DNA of 64,000 nucleotides from Sinorhizobium americanum (GTDB lineage: Bacteria > Pseudomonadota > Alphaproteobacteria > Rhizobiales > Rhizobiaceae), in the NCBI RefSeq assembly GCF_001651855.1, contig NZ_LNQC01000056.1:1-64000 (forward strand), written 5' to 3'. A program made the translations under genes and the position numbers. The notes under the pieces were generated by a model. It was not told where the DNA came from. It saw nothing but the letters and a program-made list of their open reading frames with translations, and ran no database searches. Shown here piece after piece: positions 29,529 through 39,872 of this stretch; within the stretch, counting starts at the first letter, position 1; each line of letters begins with the position of its first letter.

Positions 29529-30367
29529 GCGGCGATATCGAGGACAAGCCGCAGCCGTTGATCGAGCACTTGATCGAGCTTCGCGCGCGGTTGATGTGGG
29601 CGGTCGGCGCCTTCTTCGTTGCCTTCCTTGTCTGCTTCTATTTCGCCAAGCAGCTGTTCAACCTTCTCGTGCTGCCGTTCAAGTGGGCGGTGAGCTGGGC
29701 CGGTCTCAGCCATCGCAACGTTGAACTCATCTACACCGCCCCACAGGAATTCTTCTTCACCCAGATCAAGGTGGCGATGTTCGGGGCGCTGGTGATTGCC
29801 TTTCCGGTGATCGCCTCGCAGGTCTACAAGTTCGTCGCGCCCGGGCTCTACAAGAACGAGCGGGCTGCCTTTCTGCCGTTCCTGATTGCCTCTCCGCTTC
29901 TTTTCCTGCTGGGTGGGGCGCTGGTCTATTTCTTCTTCACCCCGATGGTCATGTGGTTCTTCCTGGCCATGGAGCAGGGCGGCGGTGAGGGGCAGGTTGC
30001 GATCCAGCTGCTGCCGAAGGTCTCGGAATATCTGAGCCTGATCATGTCGCTGGTGTTCGCCTTCGGCCTGGTCTTCCAGTTGCCGGTCGTCACCACGCTC
30101 CTGGCGCGCGTCGGCTTCGTTACCTCGCAGGGGCTTGCCGAGAAGCGCAAATATGCCATCGTCATCGCTTTCATCGTCGCAGCCGTGCTGACGCCACCGG
30201 ATCCGGTTTCCCAGATCGGTCTTGCGCTGCCAGCCATCCTTCTCTACGAGATTTCAATCTATACGGCGCGACTCGTTGAAAGGCAGCGGGAAGCTGAAGC
30301 ACTTGCAGGCGAGTCTGCGTCTTCGCAGGAAGGTTCTTCGGGAACGGTCGGGCCCGCCCAGGGCTGA
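29525..30367 (+). CDS. tatC: Sec-independent translocase subunit TatC
   Basis: Multispanning core of the Tat complex that reads the twin-arginine signal. The 280-residue product shows LIEHLIELRARLMWAV at the N-terminus, the conserved APQEFFFTQIKVA and FVAPGLYKNER, and six hydrophobic helices. The C-terminal tail after the last helix is about 40 residues, Ser/Gly-rich. Coupled to tatB by overlap. Confidence 0.96.
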   Translation: MSGDIEDKPQPLIEHLIELRARLMWAVGAFFVAFLVCFYFAKQLFNLLVLPFKWAVSWAGLSHRNVELIYTAPQEFFFTQIKVAMFGALVIAFPVIASQVYKFVAPGLYKNERAAFLPFLIASPLLFLLGGALVYFFFTPMVMWFFLAMEQGGGEGQVAIQLLPKVSEYLSLIMSLVFAFGLVFQLPVVTTLLARVGFVTSQGLAEKRKYAIVIAFIVAAVLTPPDPVSQIGLALPAILLYEISIYTARLVERQREAEALAGESASSQEGSSGTVGPAQG

Positions 30368-30410
30368 CGTAATCGCGCCGTGACCTGACCGACCAACGCG
30401 TGGGACGACT

Positions 30411-31694
30411 ATGCTCGACATCAAATGGATTCGTGAGAATGCTGACCTGCTCGACAATGCGCTCGCGAAGCGGGGCGCGGAGCCGTTGTCGGCATCGCTG
30501 ATCGCGCTTGACGAGCGCCGTCGCACGGTCTTGCAATCGCTGCAGGAGATGCAGTCGCGCCGCAACGCCGCCTCGAAGGAGATCGGCGCCGCCATGGCGC
30601 AGAAGAACGGCGAGCTCGCCGAAAAGCTCAAGGCCGAGGTCGCCGAACTCAAGGACGCCCTGCCGGCTGCCGAAGAGGAAAGCCGCCGGATCGAAGCCGA
30701 GCTCAACGATACGCTGTCGCGCATTCCGAACGTTCCGCTCGACGATGTCCCGGTCGGCGCGGACGAGAGCGGCAATGTCGAGAGCCGGGCTGTCGGCGCC
30801 AAGCCCACGTGGAATCACAAGCCGCTCGAGCATTTCGAAATCGGCGAAGCCTTGGGGTTCATGGACTTCGAAGGGGCCGCACGCATTGCCGGCTCGCGCT
30901 TCACCATTTTGAAGGGTCAGCTTGCCCGGCTGGAGCGCGCCCTTGGCCAGTTCATGCTGGACCTGCATACGCAGGAGCACGGCTATATCGAGGTGCAGCC
31001 GCCGCTGCTCGTCCGCGACGATGCGATGTATGGGACCGGCCAGTTGCCGAAGTTCGCGGAAGATCTCTTCCGCACGACGGACGACCGCTGGCTGATTCCG
31101 ACGGCGGAGGTTCCGCTGACGAACATGGTGCGCGAGCAGATCCTAGAGGGCGAGAAGTTGCCGCTGCGCTTCACGGCCCTGACGCCATGCTTCCGCTCGG
31201 AGGCGGGGTCTGCCGGTCGCGACACACGCGGCATGCTGCGCCAGCATCAGTTCAACAAGGTCGAACTGGTATCGATCACCGACGCCGAGAGCTCGATCGA
31301 CGAGCATGAGCGGATGACGGCCTGCGCCGAGGAGGTGCTGAAGCGGCTCGGTCTGCATTACCGGGTCATGACGCTCTGCACCGGGGATATGGGCTTCGGC
31401 GCACGCAAGACATACGATCTGGAGGTCTGGCTGCCGGGGCAGCATACCTATCGCGAAATCTCGTCTTGCTCGGTCTGCGGCGACTTCCAGGCGCGGCGCA
31501 TGAATGCGCGCTACCGCACCAAGGAAGAAAAGGGCACGAAGTTCGTCCATACGCTGAACGGTTCCGGCGTCGCTGTCGGCCGTGCGCTGATCGCCGTCAT
31601 CGAGAACTATCTGAATGACGACGGCTCGGTCTCCGTGCCGGAGGTTCTCGTTCCCTACATGGGCGGACTCAGGCGGATCGAGAAGGCGGCCTGA
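30411..31694 (+). CDS. serS: Seryl-tRNA synthetase
   Basis: Class II synthetase for tRNA-Ser. The 427-residue protein has the N-terminal antiparallel coiled-coil arm (residues about 25-105), motif 2 around [20 protein letters not shown] and motif 3 [16 protein letters not shown]. The C-terminus is canonical. It follows tatC closely and precedes surE by 26 bases. Confidence 0.97.
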   Translation: MLDIKWIRENADLLDNALAKRGAEPLSASLIALDERRRTVLQSLQEMQSRRNAASKEIGAAMAQKNGELAEKLKAEVAELKDALPAAEEESRRIEAELNDTLSRIPNVPLDDVPVGADESGNVESRAVGAKPTWNHKPLEHFEIGEALGFMDFEGAARIAGSRFTILKGQLARLERALGQFMLDLHTQEHGYIEVQPPLLVRDDAMYGTGQLPKFAEDLFRTTDDRWLIPTAEVPLTNMVREQILEGEKLPLRFTALTPCFRSEAGSAGRDTRGMLRQHQFNKVELVSITDAESSIDEHERMTACAEEVLKRLGLHYRVMTLCTGDMGFGARKTYDLEVWLPGQHTYREISSCSVCGDFQARRMNARYRTKEEKGTKFVHTLNGSGVAVGRALIAVIENYLNDDGSVSVPEVLVPYMGGLRRIEKAA

Positions 31695-31720
31695 AGCACG
31701 GGCAAGCGAAAGAGACCGGA

Positions 31721-32491
31721 ATGCGCATCCTGCTGACCAATGACGATGGCATTCATGCCGAAGGGCTCTCTGTCCTCGAGCGGATCGCCCTGACGATCTC
31801 GGATGATGTCTGGGTCGTCGCTCCGGAAGTGGACCAGAGCGGTCTTGCCCATTCGCTGACGCTCTCCGAGCCGCTGCGGCTGCGGCAGGTCTCGGAGAAG
31901 CGCTTTGCGCTCCGGGGAACGCCGACCGACTGCGTCATCATGGCGGCGCGCAAGATCCTCGACCGCAAGCCGGATCTCGTCCTTTCGGGCGTCAACATCG
32001 GCGCCAACCTCGCCGACGACGTCACCTATTCCGGCACGGTCGCCGGCGCGATCGAAGGCACGCTGCAGGGAATCCGGTCGATCGCCGTCAGCCAGGCTTA
32101 CCGGCATGCCGTCGGCGGCGCCGTTTCGTGGGCTGTCGCCGAGACCCATGCGCCCGCCTTGATCCGCACCTTGATGAACGTCGAGCTTCCGGATGGCACG
32201 CTTCTCAATGTGAACTTCCCCGATTGCGCAGCTGATGCGGTGGGGGGCGTCGAAGTGACCTCACAAGGCAAGCTCGAATTCGGCCTCAGCATCGACGAAC
32301 GTATCGATGGTCGCGGATTTCCCTATTTCTGGCTCCGCTTCGGCGAGCGTTCCGGCGACTTTCGCTCCGGCACCGACATTCACGCTGTGCGCGATAACCG
32401 GATTTCGGTAACCCCGCTTAAACTGGATATGACTGACTATACTGTCCAGGAGCGCATTGCGCGCGCGCTGCGGGAAGGGACAGGGGCTTGA
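31721..32491 (+). CDS. surE: 5'-nucleotidase/3'-nucleotidase SurE
   Basis: Metal-dependent survival phosphatase acting on nucleoside monophosphates. The 256-residue protein has the signature ILLTNDDG (two metal-binding Asp), [13 protein letters not shown] with the metal-binding Ser, and [19 protein letters not shown] with the metal-binding Asn. The stop overlaps the next gene's TTG start (TTGA). Confidence 0.96.
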   Translation: MRILLTNDDGIHAEGLSVLERIALTISDDVWVVAPEVDQSGLAHSLTLSEPLRLRQVSEKRFALRGTPTDCVIMAARKILDRKPDLVLSGVNIGANLADDVTYSGTVAGAIEGTLQGIRSIAVSQAYRHAVGGAVSWAVAETHAPALIRTLMNVELPDGTLLNVNFPDCAADAVGGVEVTSQGKLEFGLSIDERIDGRGFPYFWLRFGERSGDFRSGTDIHAVRDNRISVTPLKLDMTDYTVQERIARALREGTGA

Positions 32492-33141
32492 ACGAACGCG
32501 TTTCGCAGCAGGAAGGCTTTGCAGCGATGGCGCTGCGCCTTCGTTCCGCCGGCGTGGTCAATCACGATTTGCTCAAGGCCGTCGAGCAGACTCCGCGCCG
32601 CAATTTCTGTCCGCCGCAATACCAGGACGACGTCTATTCCAAACGCTTGATCCCGCTTGATTGTGGTTCGTTCATGGAAGGCTGCGACTTCGCCGTCCGC
32701 CTGCTGCATTGCCTGAACATCAAGCCGGGCCAGCGTATTCTCGAGGTCGGGACAGGCAGCGGCTTCACCGCCGCGGTGATGGGGCGTATCGCCGAACGCA
32801 TCCTGACCATCGACCGCTACCAGACATTGGTGGGTTCGGCGCAGAAGAACCTCGAAAAGGCCGGCATCCGCAATGTCGTGGTCAGGCATGCGGATGGCAG
32901 TTCCGGAGTGCCGGGCGAGGGGACCTTCGACCGAATTCTCATCACTGCCGCCTTCAGCAGCCTTCCCCGCATGTTTTCCGATCATCTCGTCTCCGGCGGT
33001 ACTCTGCTCGTCCCGATCATGATGAGCGAAACACAGTGCCGCATCGTCCGGGTCAGCCGGACGGGCAGCCGTTTCGATCGTGAAGACCTGTTCGATGCAC
33101 CCTATCTTCCGATCGTACCGCAGCTCGCTTCGTATCTTTGA
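32488..33141 (+). CDS. pcm: Protein-L-isoaspartate O-methyltransferase
   Basis: Repairs isoaspartyl residues in aged proteins. The 217-residue product contains the PCMT core with [17 protein letters not shown] (SAM site), [15 protein letters not shown], and [16 protein letters not shown] near the active site. The TTG start overlaps the surE stop, implying translational coupling; an internal ATG at 32527 is an alternative. The surE-pcm pairing is conserved widely in Proteobacteria. Confidence 0.93.
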   Translation: MNERVSQQEGFAAMALRLRSAGVVNHDLLKAVEQTPRRNFCPPQYQDDVYSKRLIPLDCGSFMEGCDFAVRLLHCLNIKPGQRILEVGTGSGFTAAVMGRIAERILTIDRYQTLVGSAQKNLEKAGIRNVVVRHADGSSGVPGEGTFDRILITAAFSSLPRMFSDHLVSGGTLLVPIMMSETQCRIVRVSRTGSRFDREDLFDAPYLPIVPQLASYL

Positions 33142-33365
33142 AGGAAGGCTGATCTGATTCTCGGCTGCCGGGGCCGGCGCAGGCATCGTTACGACGTTGC
33201 GTCGATACAGCAAACGCCTTTCAGATCAGCCCGTTAACGCATTCTTAACCAAATCCAGCTTCGCGCAAGCTTCAGCCCTTAGCTCGGACGGGCACGATGG
33301 CTGAAGGCAGGTTTGCCTCGCGCCTGGCGTTGATCGCTTCATCGTGCCAGTGACGGAGACGGTGG

Positions 33366-34016
33366 ATGGAGATTGCGAACAGGCTGACTGCAGCGACAAC
33401 CGGCGACGGTTTGGGCAATCTCGCCGGCCGTCCCGCCGGGCAGGTCGTCTCCGGAAGCAAGGACGACGGCGGTGTCCAGGCACCGCCCGTAAGCTTCTTT
33501 GACCCGTCGCCGCGCATCTCGCTGTCGGTCGATGCTTTGCTCTATCTCAGCCGGACAAGAAAGACGCCGGAGAAATTGCCGCCCTTGACCCGGGACGAAT
33601 GGAATAACACGCTTTCCCCGCAGCTTGCCGCGCGCGAATATCAGGCCTTCGGAAAACATGCCGAAACCAGCGACTACAGGGCCTACTACAGTTCCTTCAT
33701 CGACTACTATGACAATCTCCGACCGGAGGACCAGAACAGCCTGCGTTATTTCGGCACGAGGGAGGCGGCCCTGGCCGGCTTGCGCTCGCTCGAATACGAT
33801 GCCGGAAGCGGATTGGACACGGGCGGAAATTTCGAAAGGCTCGTCAGCGTCTTCCTGGACGAGGACAAGACTGTCACATCAGTCGGGTCCACCGACCTTC
33901 CGGTCCGCGAAACTCCTTTCGTCGGCTGGGACGTCGGCAGCATCAGCTATGAGGAGCAGCCGCCTGAATCGCGATCGCTGTCGGAAATCGAGCGCCTCTA
34001 TTCCGAGCTCCTTTGA
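33366..34016 (+). CDS. Conserved-type hypothetical protein
   Basis: No family recognised. A 216-residue soluble protein without signal peptide or membrane helix. The middle is rich in aromatic and acidic residues (SDYRAYYSSFIDYYDNLRPE) and the tail is acidic. Coding looks real: the ATG follows GGAGACGGTGG and codon use matches the neighbours. It sits between pcm and the nlpD-like gene, separated from each by 160-220 bases, so it may have its own promoter. A cell-envelope link is only suggested by position. Confidence 0.7.
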   Translation: MEIANRLTAATTGDGLGNLAGRPAGQVVSGSKDDGGVQAPPVSFFDPSPRISLSVDALLYLSRTRKTPEKLPPLTRDEWNNTLSPQLAAREYQAFGKHAETSDYRAYYSSFIDYYDNLRPEDQNSLRYFGTREAALAGLRSLEYDAGSGLDTGGNFERLVSVFLDEDKTVTSVGSTDLPVRETPFVGWDVGSISYEEQPPESRSLSEIERLYSELL

Positions 34017-34179
34017 GCTTTGCCACTGCGGCGCTTTGAGCAGAACGGCGTCCGCCGTCCGGACGAGCGGACATCCTATGGTTAGCATTTCGTCAAATGA
34101 GTCCCGCCCTTAACCGGGCGGTAACTCTAATGCGCTTTAATCATTCCACAGCGAGTTGCGTTCGGAGTGGGTAAGCGTC

Positions 34180-35715
34180 ATGCGTCATTTTTCATCTCCC
34201 GGTGCAGGGAAGTCTTTGATCCGCCTGTGCGGGGCGGTTTTGCTGGCAAGCGTCGCGACCGGTTGCAGCTCCGACGTCAGCCGTTTTAACGGGCTCTTTT
34301 CGAGCTCGGATGACATTACGACCAGTTCCATCCCGGGCAATGTGCCGCGTGGCGATGTCTCTGGCGGCCAATTGGCCTCGTCCGCCGGTTCTGGCGGCGG
34401 CTCTTACGGTCAGGCTTTTCCAACCTCCGCGCAGACCGCCTCCTACGATCCGATGAGCACGGCGAGCACGCCGGTCTCCAGCGCTCGGGCCGCCTCGACG
34501 CCGGTCAGCGTTCAGCGCACCGCCTTGGCGGAGCCGGCGACGGCCGCATCGCGTCAGCCACAGGCGCTTCCCGCCGCCCGCCAGCCGCAGCCCATACTCG
34601 CCAAGGCTGAGCCGTTGCCGGCGGACATCAAGGCGACTCCGAGCAAGGGTGGCTGGACGACGGCGAACGCACCCACGATCATGGTGCGCCCGGGCGACAC
34701 CGTTGCCGTATTGGCCCGCCGCTTCGGAGTTCCGGAAAAGGAAATCCTCAAGGCAAACGGCTTGAAGTCCGCAAGCCAGGTGGAGCCGGGTCAACGCCTC
34801 GTCGTGCCGACCTTTGGCGGTGCGAGCAGTGCCGCAAAGGCCGCAGCCTCCGGTTCCATCGCCGACTTCGAAGGCGGCAAGAGACAGCCTTCGCCGCTGC
34901 CTGCCAGCCAGCGCGAGATGGCGATCCTCCCGGGCCAGTCCCAGTCCCGTGAAAAGAGTGAAGGCCGCAACGACGTGGCTGCGGGCAAGCTCAACAATGC
35001 CGGTGCGGGCGACGGCTCGGATGGCGGCTACACCGTCAAGCCGGGAGATTCGTTGAACAAAATCGCCAGGGCCAACGGCGTCTCGGTTGCAGCGCTGAAG
35101 CAGGCAAATGGCCTGACAGCGGAAGCTATTCGCGTCGGCCAGAAACTGAAGGTGCCTGCTGCTGGAGCAAAGGCGACCGATGCAGTCGTCACGGCTTCCG
35201 TGCCGGCCAAGGCGGAAACGAAAGTGGCGTCGCTCGACCAGGGCAAGCCGGCGGAATACAAGGCTCCGGTCGCCAAGGAAAGCGTTTCGGACGTCGCCAT
35301 CAAGAGTGATATCGATGAGGAGTCTCCGAAGTCGACCGGCATTAGCAAATATCGCTGGCCGGTGCGCGGCGCGGTCGTTGCCCCCTATGGCGCCAATGTC
35401 GACGGCAACCGCAATGACGGCATCAACATTTCGGTGCCTGAAGGCACGCCGATCAAGGCCGCCGAGAATGGTGTGGTCATCTATTCCGGCAGCAGCCTCA
35501 AGGAATTGGGTAATGCCGTCCTGGTCCGCCACGATGACGGCACCGTCACGGTATATGGCAACGCCTCGCAGCTCAAGGTTCAGCGTGGCGAGAAGGTACA
35601 GCGCGGCCAGACGCTTGCCGCTTCCGGCATGACGGGCAAGGCGAGCCAGCCGCAGGTGCACTTCGAGGTGCGGAAGAACGCGACCCCGGTGAACCCTTCG
35701 ACCTTCCTCGAATAG
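34180..35715 (+). CDS. nlpD: NlpD-like lipoprotein: two LysM repeats and a degenerate LytM (M23) domain
   Basis: A 511-residue predicted lipoprotein, with lipobox-type SVATGC near residue 30. A long Ser/Ala-rich linker is followed by LysM at about 166-212 (MVRPGDTVAVLARRFG) and 284-328 (TVKPGDSLNKIARANG), then an M23 fold at about 390-505. The catalytic positions look lost: the usual HxGxD reads NDGINI and YxHL reads YGNA, while HFEVR keeps its His. Degenerate LytM proteins (NlpD, EnvC, DipM) activate amidases at division rather than cut peptidoglycan. Start 34180 was chosen over the TTG at 34156. Confidence 0.87.
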   Translation: MRHFSSPGAGKSLIRLCGAVLLASVATGCSSDVSRFNGLFSSSDDITTSSIPGNVPRGDVSGGQLASSAGSGGGSYGQAFPTSAQTASYDPMSTASTPVSSARAASTPVSVQRTALAEPATAASRQPQALPAARQPQPILAKAEPLPADIKATPSKGGWTTANAPTIMVRPGDTVAVLARRFGVPEKEILKANGLKSASQVEPGQRLVVPTFGGASSAAKAAASGSIADFEGGKRQPSPLPASQREMAILPGQSQSREKSEGRNDVAAGKLNNAGAGDGSDGGYTVKPGDSLNKIARANGVSVAALKQANGLTAEAIRVGQKLKVPAAGAKATDAVVTASVPAKAETKVASLDQGKPAEYKAPVAKESVSDVAIKSDIDEESPKSTGISKYRWPVRGAVVAPYGANVDGNRNDGINISVPEGTPIKAAENGVVIYSGSSLKELGNAVLVRHDDGTVTVYGNASQLKVQRGEKVQRGQTLAASGMTGKASQPQVHFEVRKNATPVNPSTFLE

Positions 35716-35742
35716 TCTTCACCGGGCGCTCGGCGCGTCCGG

Positions 35743-36618
35743 TCAGGCCGTCGCGTCCAGTTGGCGGCGCAGACGGCCAGCCAAATCCTGAATGAATTGC
35801 CAGGCAACGCGGCCGGATCTCGATCCCCGCGTCGTCGCCCATTCGAGGGCCTCGGCGTGCAGCGACGCCGGTTCGACGGGCAGGCGGAAATAGCGGGCAT
35901 AGCCGTCGACCATGGCCAGATAGTCGTCCTGGCTGCATTTGTAAAAGCCGAGCCACAGCCCGAAGCGGTCCGAGAGCGAGACCTTTTCCTCGACGGCCTC
36001 CGAAGGATTGATGGCCGTCGACTGTTCGTTTTCCATCATGTCGCGCGGCAGAAGGTGCCTTCGGTTCGAGGTCGCATAGAGCACGACATTCTCCGGACGG
36101 CCCTCGACTCCGCCGTCAAGAACGGCCTTCAGCGATTTGTACGACGTATCGTCGTGATCGAAGGAAAGGTCATCGCAGAAGACGATCACCGGCATATCGG
36201 CTTGCCGCAGGATGTCCATCAGGGCGGGGAGGGAGGCGATGTCCTCGCGATGTACCTCGACGAGCTTCAGGCCGCTGCCGCCATCACGCGCCACCTTCGC
36301 ATGGACCGCCTTGACCAGCGAAGACTTGCCCATGCCGCGTGCGCCCCAGAGGAGCACGTTGTTCGCGGGAAAACCCTCGGCGAAGCGAAGTGTGTTGTCG
36401 AAGAGGATGTCGCGGACATGATCGACACCGGTGATCAACGAGAGATCGATGCGATTCGGTTTGGTTACCGGTTGCAAATGGCGGGTAACGGGTGCCCAGA
36501 CGAAGCACTCCGCCTTGTTCCAGTCGTTCTCCGCCGGCGCCGGTCCGGCGATCCGGTCGAGCGCTGCCGAAAGCTTCTGCATTTCGTTGATCAGAATCTC
36601 GAGCTTGCTTTCGCGCAT
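35743..36618 (-). CDS. DUF815-family AAA+ ATPase
   Basis: A 291-residue P-loop ATPase with Walker A WGARGMGKSSLVKA, Walker B MPVIVFCDDLSFD, a sensor-like YATSNRRHLLPRDM and an arginine-bearing SDRFGLWLGF. The DUF815 family is widespread but its function is unproven. It converges on the nlpD-like gene with 27 bases between stops. The start is preceded by GGAGATAGAGAG on the minus strand. Confidence 0.85.
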   Translation of the reverse strand: MRESKLEILINEMQKLSAALDRIAGPAPAENDWNKAECFVWAPVTRHLQPVTKPNRIDLSLITGVDHVRDILFDNTLRFAEGFPANNVLLWGARGMGKSSLVKAVHAKVARDGGSGLKLVEVHREDIASLPALMDILRQADMPVIVFCDDLSFDHDDTSYKSLKAVLDGGVEGRPENVVLYATSNRRHLLPRDMMENEQSTAINPSEAVEEKVSLSDRFGLWLGFYKCSQDDYLAMVDGYARYFRLPVEPASLHAEALEWATTRGSRSGRVAWQFIQDLAGRLRRQLDATA

Positions 36619-36932
36619 CTCTCTATCTCCAGGAATGTCGTGGTCTGCGGGCTTGGCTCTTGCTCTTGGCGAAGTATGCGGCGCCGGGCAATTGCTTGAT
36701 TGGTCGGGGCTGCATCTCCTCCGGACGTGGCGATTTTGTCGGTAGCACGGCGGTTTGCGCTGGAAAAGCCTGGCTGCGCGCCCTCAAGGGGTTCTCCTGT
36801 TGCGGAAATTGTGTCAGAGGCAGGAGCAACGGAGAAGGGGGCCGACATTTGTGTCGTGGGATTGCTTCCCTATATTCCCGACGGATTTCGCGCGGGCAGG
36901 TAACCGCGTGGGTTGAACTCAAGGAGTGATCG
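36619..36932. other. Divergent intergenic region before yajC
   Basis: About 310 bases between the DUF815 and yajC starts. A CTATAT -10-like hexamer near 36869-36874 on the plus strand could serve yajC, but its -35 is weak. An 89-codon frame here has no family features and is not called. Confidence 0.45.
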
Positions 36933-37265
36933 ATGTTCATTACCGAAGCTTTTGCGCAGACTGCCGCGCCCGCCGCCGGCGGGGCCGACATTTTGATGTC
37001 CATCCTGCCGTTCATCCTCATCTTCGTCGTCATGTACTTCCTGATCATTCGCCCGCAGCGTGCGCAGATGAAGCGTCGCGAAGAGCTGTTGAAGAACATC
37101 CGCCGCGGCGATCAAATCGTTACCGGCGGCGGTATCATCGGCAAGGTGACGAAGGTCGTCGACGATGCGGAACTCGAAGTCGAAATCGCCGAGGGAACCA
37201 AGGTCCGCGTGGCCCGCAGCGGCGTGTCCGAAGTTCGCGTGAAGGGTGAGCCTGTCAAGGAATAA
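36933..37265 (+). CDS. yajC: Preprotein translocase accessory subunit YajC
   Basis: A 110-residue single-span inner-membrane protein associated with SecDF-YidC. A hydrophobic helix at about 20-38 leads into the signature YFLIIRPQRAQMKRREE, then the RGDQIVTGGGIIGKV domain. It precedes secDF by 48 bases, the usual arrangement. Confidence 0.96.
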   Translation: MFITEAFAQTAAPAAGGADILMSILPFILIFVVMYFLIIRPQRAQMKRREELLKNIRRGDQIVTGGGIIGKVTKVVDDAELEVEIAEGTKVRVARSGVSEVRVKGEPVKE

Positions 37266-37313
37266 CCTCACCTGCCACGGCCGGCCGGGCCTGGCGATGG
37301 AGCATCTTAAGGC

Positions 37314-39872
37314 ATGCCCAAGTTCTCGCCGCTGAAGAACACCCTGATCTGGCTGGTCGTTCTGGCCGGTTTTGCCTTTGCTCTGCCGAACATCGTTCCG
37401 AGGGAGCAGCTTGCCGGATGGCCGACGTGGCTGCCGCATCGGCAGGTGCCGCTCGGCCTCGATCTCAAGGGCGGCTCCGACATCGTCCTGAAGGTCGATC
37501 GCGACAGCATCGTTGCAGATCGGCTGGAAACCACGATCGCAGCGATTGCGCAGGCGCTGAGGAATGCCGATATCGGCTATACGGGTCTTTCCGGCAGCGG
37601 GCAGGAAATACAGTTTCGCCTTCGCGATACGTCGAAATCCGCGGCGGCCCGCAAAGCCTTCAGCGCACTCACCACGCCGGTTGAGGCACCAGATCGGCCT
37701 GCGAACCCGATCCGGGAATTGGTCGCTGACGAGACCACGGCGCAGGAGCCGGTTCGGCTGCGCCTGACGAATGAGGGCATCGATTTCCGGCTGTCCGCAG
37801 CGCTCACCCAGTCAATCGAAGCGGTACGCCGCCGCGTCGGGGAGGTGGTGGCCTTGGAGTCGGTGATCCGGCGCCGCGGCAGCGACCGCTTGAGCGTCCA
37901 GATACCCGGCTTGGAGGACCCGCAACGGCTCAAGGACCTCCTGGGCCAACGAGGCAGCGTCGCTTTCCGGTGGCTCGACCCATCGATGCCGGCGCAGCAG
38001 GCCCTCGACACACGGCCGCCCGCCGCCTCAGAAGTTCTCTATTCGCTGGACGACCCGCCGGTTCCCTATCTGGTCGAAAGGCAGGCCTTCGCCTCCGCCC
38101 AGGACTTTTCCGATGCGCAGCCCGGCATTGATCCCAAGACCGGCGAGCCCGTGGTCGATATCAAGATGACGGCCGAAGCGTCCCCGCGGCTCGCAACGCT
38201 GTCGCAAGCTGCGTCGAACCGGCAATTCGCCTTCGTGCTCGACGGACAGGTGGTCTCGACACCGGCGCTTGGCGACGTCATCGAAGGCGATATGGTCCGG
38301 CTCTCCGGCGACTTGTCGGAGGAGGGCGCGGAGAATCTCGCCGCTCTGCTGCGAGCCGGGCCGCTTCCGACCTCACTGACGGTCATCGAAGAGCGCACCG
38401 TCGGTCCGGAAGTCGGCACGGACGCGATCGCCAACGGCTTAACGGCCGGGTTGGCCGCGGCAGCTGCGGTCGCCGCCTGCATGATCGGGTTCTACGGTTT
38501 CTTCGGCCTTGTCGCCGTGGTCGCGGTGATCGTCAATCTCGTGCTCATCATCGCGGTGCTCTCCCTTCTCGGAATTACGCTGACCCTGCCGGGGATCGCC
38601 GGGATCATTCTCACGATCGGGGTGGCGGTCGATTCGAATGTGCTCATCTACGAGCGGCTGCGAGAGGAGGTGCGCAGCAGCAGTGAGCCGCTGCGCAAGG
38701 CCCTCGACAACGGCTTTTCGCGCGTTTTGAGGAGCATAGTCGATGCGAACCTGACGATGCTGATTGCGGGCGTCATCCTTTTCCTGCTGGGGACAGGGGC
38801 GATCAGCGGGTTTGCGGCGACGCTCGCCATTGGCAGCCTCACGACAATCCTGACGGCGCACAGCCTGACCCGCCGGCTGATCCGCGGATGGTATCGCCGC
38901 CGCCGGCCGAAACATTTACCCCGGGGCATTCGCACAGGCTTCTTTGCCGAAGCGGACATCCGCTTCATGGCCCTCCGCAATCCGGTGTTCATCCTGATGG
39001 CGTCGCTCTCGGTTGCTTCGCTCGTCCTGCTGGTCAGCCTCGGGCTCAACATGGGTGCCGACTTCAAGGGTGGTTCGCTCCTGGAGCTCCGGTCGAAGCA
39101 AGGCGCTGCCGACGTCGCGGACGTCCGCGCCCGCCTCGACGAGCTGAACCTCGCCGAGGTTCAGATCCAGGAGCTTGCCTCGGCGCGGGATATCCTGCTG
39201 CGCATCCCTTCGCAGGAGGCCGGCGACAACGCCGATCAGACCGCAATGGGGTTGGTCCGCGCCGAACTCGAAGATGACTACACCTTCCGGCGTGTCGAGG
39301 TCGTCGGCCCGGCGGTGTCCGGAGAACTGACGCGCGCCGGTTCACTCGCCGTCGCGGCGGCGATACTGGCGATTATCTTCTATGTCTGGTTGCGTTTTGA
39401 TTGGAAGTTTGCTGCCGGTGCCGTCATCACCACGCTGCACGACGTGCTGTTGACCATGGGCTTCCTGGTGTTGACCGGCATCGAATTCAACCTCGCGAGC
39501 CTCGCCGCGCTTCTGACCATCGTCTGCTACTCGCTGAACGACACGATGGTGATCTACGACCGCGTCCGGGAGAACCTTGCACGCTATCGGCGAATGCCGC
39601 TTTCGGTCTTGATCGACGCATCGATCAACCAGACCCTGTCGCGTACGATCCTTACGGCGATGACGACGGCACTGGCCCTCGTTGCGCTTTACCTATTTGG
39701 CGGGAGCCGCCTCGTGCAGTCCTTCAGCGCAACGCTCCTCTTCGGCGTGGTTATCGGAACGATTTCGTCGATCTATATCGCCGGGCCGCTGCTCATCCTC
39801 TTCAACCGCCGAAACAATCGTCTCGGACACGGAACGACGCCGCAGGGTACGGCAACGGGGAGGGCGGCCTGA
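37314..39872 (+). CDS. secDF: Fused SecD-SecF protein translocase subunit
   Basis: Uses the proton gradient to help complete Sec-dependent export. The 852-residue protein joins SecD (about 1-535) and SecF (about 540-852). The SecD part has an N-terminal helix, PLGLDLKGGSDIVL, the P1 periplasmic domain and TM2-6 with GVAVDSNVLIYERLREE. The SecF part has GADFKGGSLLEL and SLNDTMVIYDRVRENL. Together about twelve transmembrane helices. Fusion is known in some bacteria including rhizobia. The stop overlaps the next start by one base. Confidence 0.96.
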   Translation: MPKFSPLKNTLIWLVVLAGFAFALPNIVPREQLAGWPTWLPHRQVPLGLDLKGGSDIVLKVDRDSIVADRLETTIAAIAQALRNADIGYTGLSGSGQEIQFRLRDTSKSAAARKAFSALTTPVEAPDRPANPIRELVADETTAQEPVRLRLTNEGIDFRLSAALTQSIEAVRRRVGEVVALESVIRRRGSDRLSVQIPGLEDPQRLKDLLGQRGSVAFRWLDPSMPAQQALDTRPPAASEVLYSLDDPPVPYLVERQAFASAQDFSDAQPGIDPKTGEPVVDIKMTAEASPRLATLSQAASNRQFAFVLDGQVVSTPALGDVIEGDMVRLSGDLSEEGAENLAALLRAGPLPTSLTVIEERTVGPEVGTDAIANGLTAGLAAAAAVAACMIGFYGFFGLVAVVAVIVNLVLIIAVLSLLGITLTLPGIAGIILTIGVAVDSNVLIYERLREEVRSSSEPLRKALDNGFSRVLRSIVDANLTMLIAGVILFLLGTGAISGFAATLAIGSLTTILTAHSLTRRLIRGWYRRRRPKHLPRGIRTGFFAEADIRFMALRNPVFILMASLSVASLVLLVSLGLNMGADFKGGSLLELRSKQGAADVADVRARLDELNLAEVQIQELASARDILLRIPSQEAGDNADQTAMGLVRAELEDDYTFRRVEVVGPAVSGELTRAGSLAVAAAILAIIFYVWLRFDWKFAAGAVITTLHDVLLTMGFLVLTGIEFNLASLAALLTIVCYSLNDTMVIYDRVRENLARYRRMPLSVLIDASINQTLSRTILTAMTTALALVALYLFGGSRLVQSFSATLLFGVVIGTISSIYIAGPLLILFNRRNNRLGHGTTPQGTATGRAA

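Noticed and set aside
36660-36929. 89-codon frame ahead of yajC
   Set aside because: Cys/Arg-rich random-looking product, no ribosome site, occupies the promoter region.
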